From Candidatus Melainabacteria bacterium (GTDB taxonomy: Bacteria; Cyanobacteriota; Vampirovibrionia; Obscuribacterales; Obscuribacteraceae), in NCBI GenBank assembly GCA_003153555.1, contig PLZS01000063.1, forward strand, positions 29,774 to 93,773: a stretch of DNA of 64,000 nt. The letters are read 5' to 3'. A program made the translations under genes and the position numbers. This document shows positions 62,899-64,000 of this stretch, piece after piece (position 1 is the first letter of the stretch; each line of letters starts with the position of its first letter). The notes beneath the pieces are model-generated. The model was not told the origin of the DNA. It did not search any database and worked only from the letters and a program-made list of their open reading frames with translations.

Positions 62899-64000
62899 GT
62901 GGCAGACTGGGAAAAAAGAAAAATTACGATCATGGGGTTGGGCAGGAGCGGCATCGCAACTGCCAAGTATCTGGCTGGACTCGGCGCCAGTGTGCTGCTT
63001 TCTGAAGCTGAAGAAACGCCTGAGAAATCGCAGAAGGCAAAGAGCCTGAGGGCTCTTGGTGTGAGAGTCGAGTTTGGTAAACCTTCCGACGAAGTGGCGA
63101 CCTTCGGTGAATTCATCGTTACCAGCCCCGGCATCAAACCAGATCACGAGATCTTTCAACGCGCGAAACAACTTGGCAAGGAAGTAATTTCTGATGTCGA
63201 GCTAGCTTATCGCGAGACGCGCGTGCCGATTATCGCGATCACCGGCACCAATGGCAAATCGACTACCACTGCGATGATCAGTCACATTCTTGAGAAGAGC
63301 GGCCGAGTCGCTCCGGCGTGTGGCAACATAGGCAATCCAGTTCTAGATCAGTTGGAACGACGCCCAGACTTTCTTGTAATGGAAGTGAGTTCGTATCAAC
63401 TGCACTACTGCAAAAACTTCGCGCCGTATATCGGTGTCTGGCTGAATTTGACCCCTGACCATCTCGATTGGCACGGTACCCTTGATGAATATGTAAAAGA
63501 TAAACGTAAGCTATTCACCAATCAAAGACCTGACCAATACTCAGTTTTGAACATGGACGATCCAATTGTTGCGGCCACCCCTGGTCGTTCTGAAATCTTT
63601 CCGTTTAGTGCCTCGACAGAGCTCGACGCCGCTGTTCAAGGCGCTTTCATGAAGGATGGCTACTTGGCTTACAGAATTGGAGGTCGCACCAGGCTCGTCT
63701 GTCACCAGTCCGAGTTGCAAATTCTTGGCCAACACAATCTTGAAAATGCTCTTGCAGCTGTTAGTGTTTGCGCGGTCATTGGCGTTGAGCAATCTGAAAT
63801 CGAGCTGTATTTGAAAGAGTTCACAGGTCTTGAGCATCGGCTCGAATATGTAGCCACCATAAATGGTGTGAAATACTACAACGATTCGAAAGCGACAAAC
63901 ACTGATTCTGCCATTAAAGCGCTTCAGTCCTTCCCTTCCGATAAAGTCGTTCTAATCGCTGGTGGACGGGATAAAGGAACGCCACTTGGTGATTTTGTTC
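62899..64000 (+). CDS. murD: UDP-N-acetylmuramoyl-L-alanine:D-glutamate ligase, C-terminus outside the window
   Basis: The visible 367 residues from a GTG at 62899 match MurD. An N-terminal Rossmann-like domain (ITIMGLGRSGIATAKYL) is followed by the ATP-binding motif AITGTNGKSTTTAMISHIL (about residue 110) and the Mur ligase signatures EVSSYQL, NLTPDHLDWHGT and YNDSKATNTDS, then LIAGGRDKGTPL. It adds D-glutamate to the peptidoglycan precursor. The reading frame runs to the window edge without a stop. Confidence 0.96.
   Translation, partial: MADWEKRKITIMGLGRSGIATAKYLAGLGASVLLSEAEETPEKSQKAKSLRALGVRVEFGKPSDEVATFGEFIVTSPGIKPDHEIFQRAKQLGKEVISDVELAYRETRVPIIAITGTNGKSTTTAMISHILEKSGRVAPACGNIGNPVLDQLERRPDFLVMEVSSYQLHYCKNFAPYIGVWLNLTPDHLDWHGTLDEYVKDKRKLFTNQRPDQYSVLNMDDPIVAATPGRSEIFPFSASTELDAAVQGAFMKDGYLAYRIGGRTRLVCHQSELQILGQHNLENALAAVSVCAVIGVEQSEIELYLKEFTGLEHRLEYVATINGVKYYNDSKATNTDSAIKALQSFPSDKVVLIAGGRDKGTPLGDFV

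Overview
The window looks like chromosomal DNA from a free-living, Gram-negative-type bacterium of moderate G+C. It has the C5 heme pathway (hemA, hemC, hemD, hemB), a DHH-CBS-type CCA-adding enzyme, two SPFH/flotillin-type membrane protein loci, many TPR proteins, PAS sensor kinases and an RlpA-like envelope protein, but no photosynthesis genes. Together these suggest a non-photosynthetic relative of cyanobacteria (Melainabacteria/Vampirovibrionia, perhaps Obscuribacterales-like). That placement is an inference from gene content and is not proven by the sequence. No phage, insertion sequence, rRNA or CRISPR array was seen.

Layout. 1-9.4 kb: a radical SAM gene cut by the window edge, a TPR protein, a sensor kinase that has lost all its catalytic motifs, two universal stress proteins, a stand-alone MshEN-like protein, the SRP RNA gene on the minus strand, and a methyltransferase. 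9.4-13.8 kb: heme synthesis genes hemA-hemC-hemD-hemB on the minus strand. 14.2-19.3 kb: a minus-strand run of two NfeD-like proteins with low-complexity segments, a flotillin, a small P-loop ATPase and a BtuF-like binding protein. 19.5-30.2 kb: the CCA-adding enzyme, an orphan AbiEi-like protein, a VWA gene remnant, a lipid kinase, an SRPBCC protein, tRNA-Ser(CGA) followed by a cluster of short inverted repeats, a DUF1348 protein, YchF and a TPR_5 protein. 30.3-35.7 kb: two methyltransferases, a zinc ribbon protein, a TMEM175-like channel and a TPR protein.

35.9-45.8 kb is the most distinctive part. S-adenosylmethionine decarboxylase (speD) and a hotdog thioesterase run leftward. Diverging from them is an eight-gene plus-strand cluster: SPFH-SHOCT, two zinc-ribbon DUF4178 proteins, a 46-residue membrane protein, DUF350, a membrane-embedded spermidine synthase, an exported-looking FAD amine-oxidase-like protein and a polytopic His-containing membrane protein. 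A potassium-channel-like gene converges on it. SpeD would make the aminopropyl donor that the spermidine synthase domain uses, so the locus reads as a membrane-linked polyamine system.

45.9-53.2 kb holds a secreted protein, a protein built from 13-residue repeats, gltX-cysS, RlpA and YebC. 53.5-62.8 kb has a large exported TPR protein followed by four sensor histidine kinases arranged A-B-A'-B', a duplicated two-gene unit with no response regulator in view. The window ends inside murD. Short dispersed palindromic repeats of one family occur at 30.2, 50.7 and 62.8 kb, and one of them supplies the C-terminus of the last kinase.
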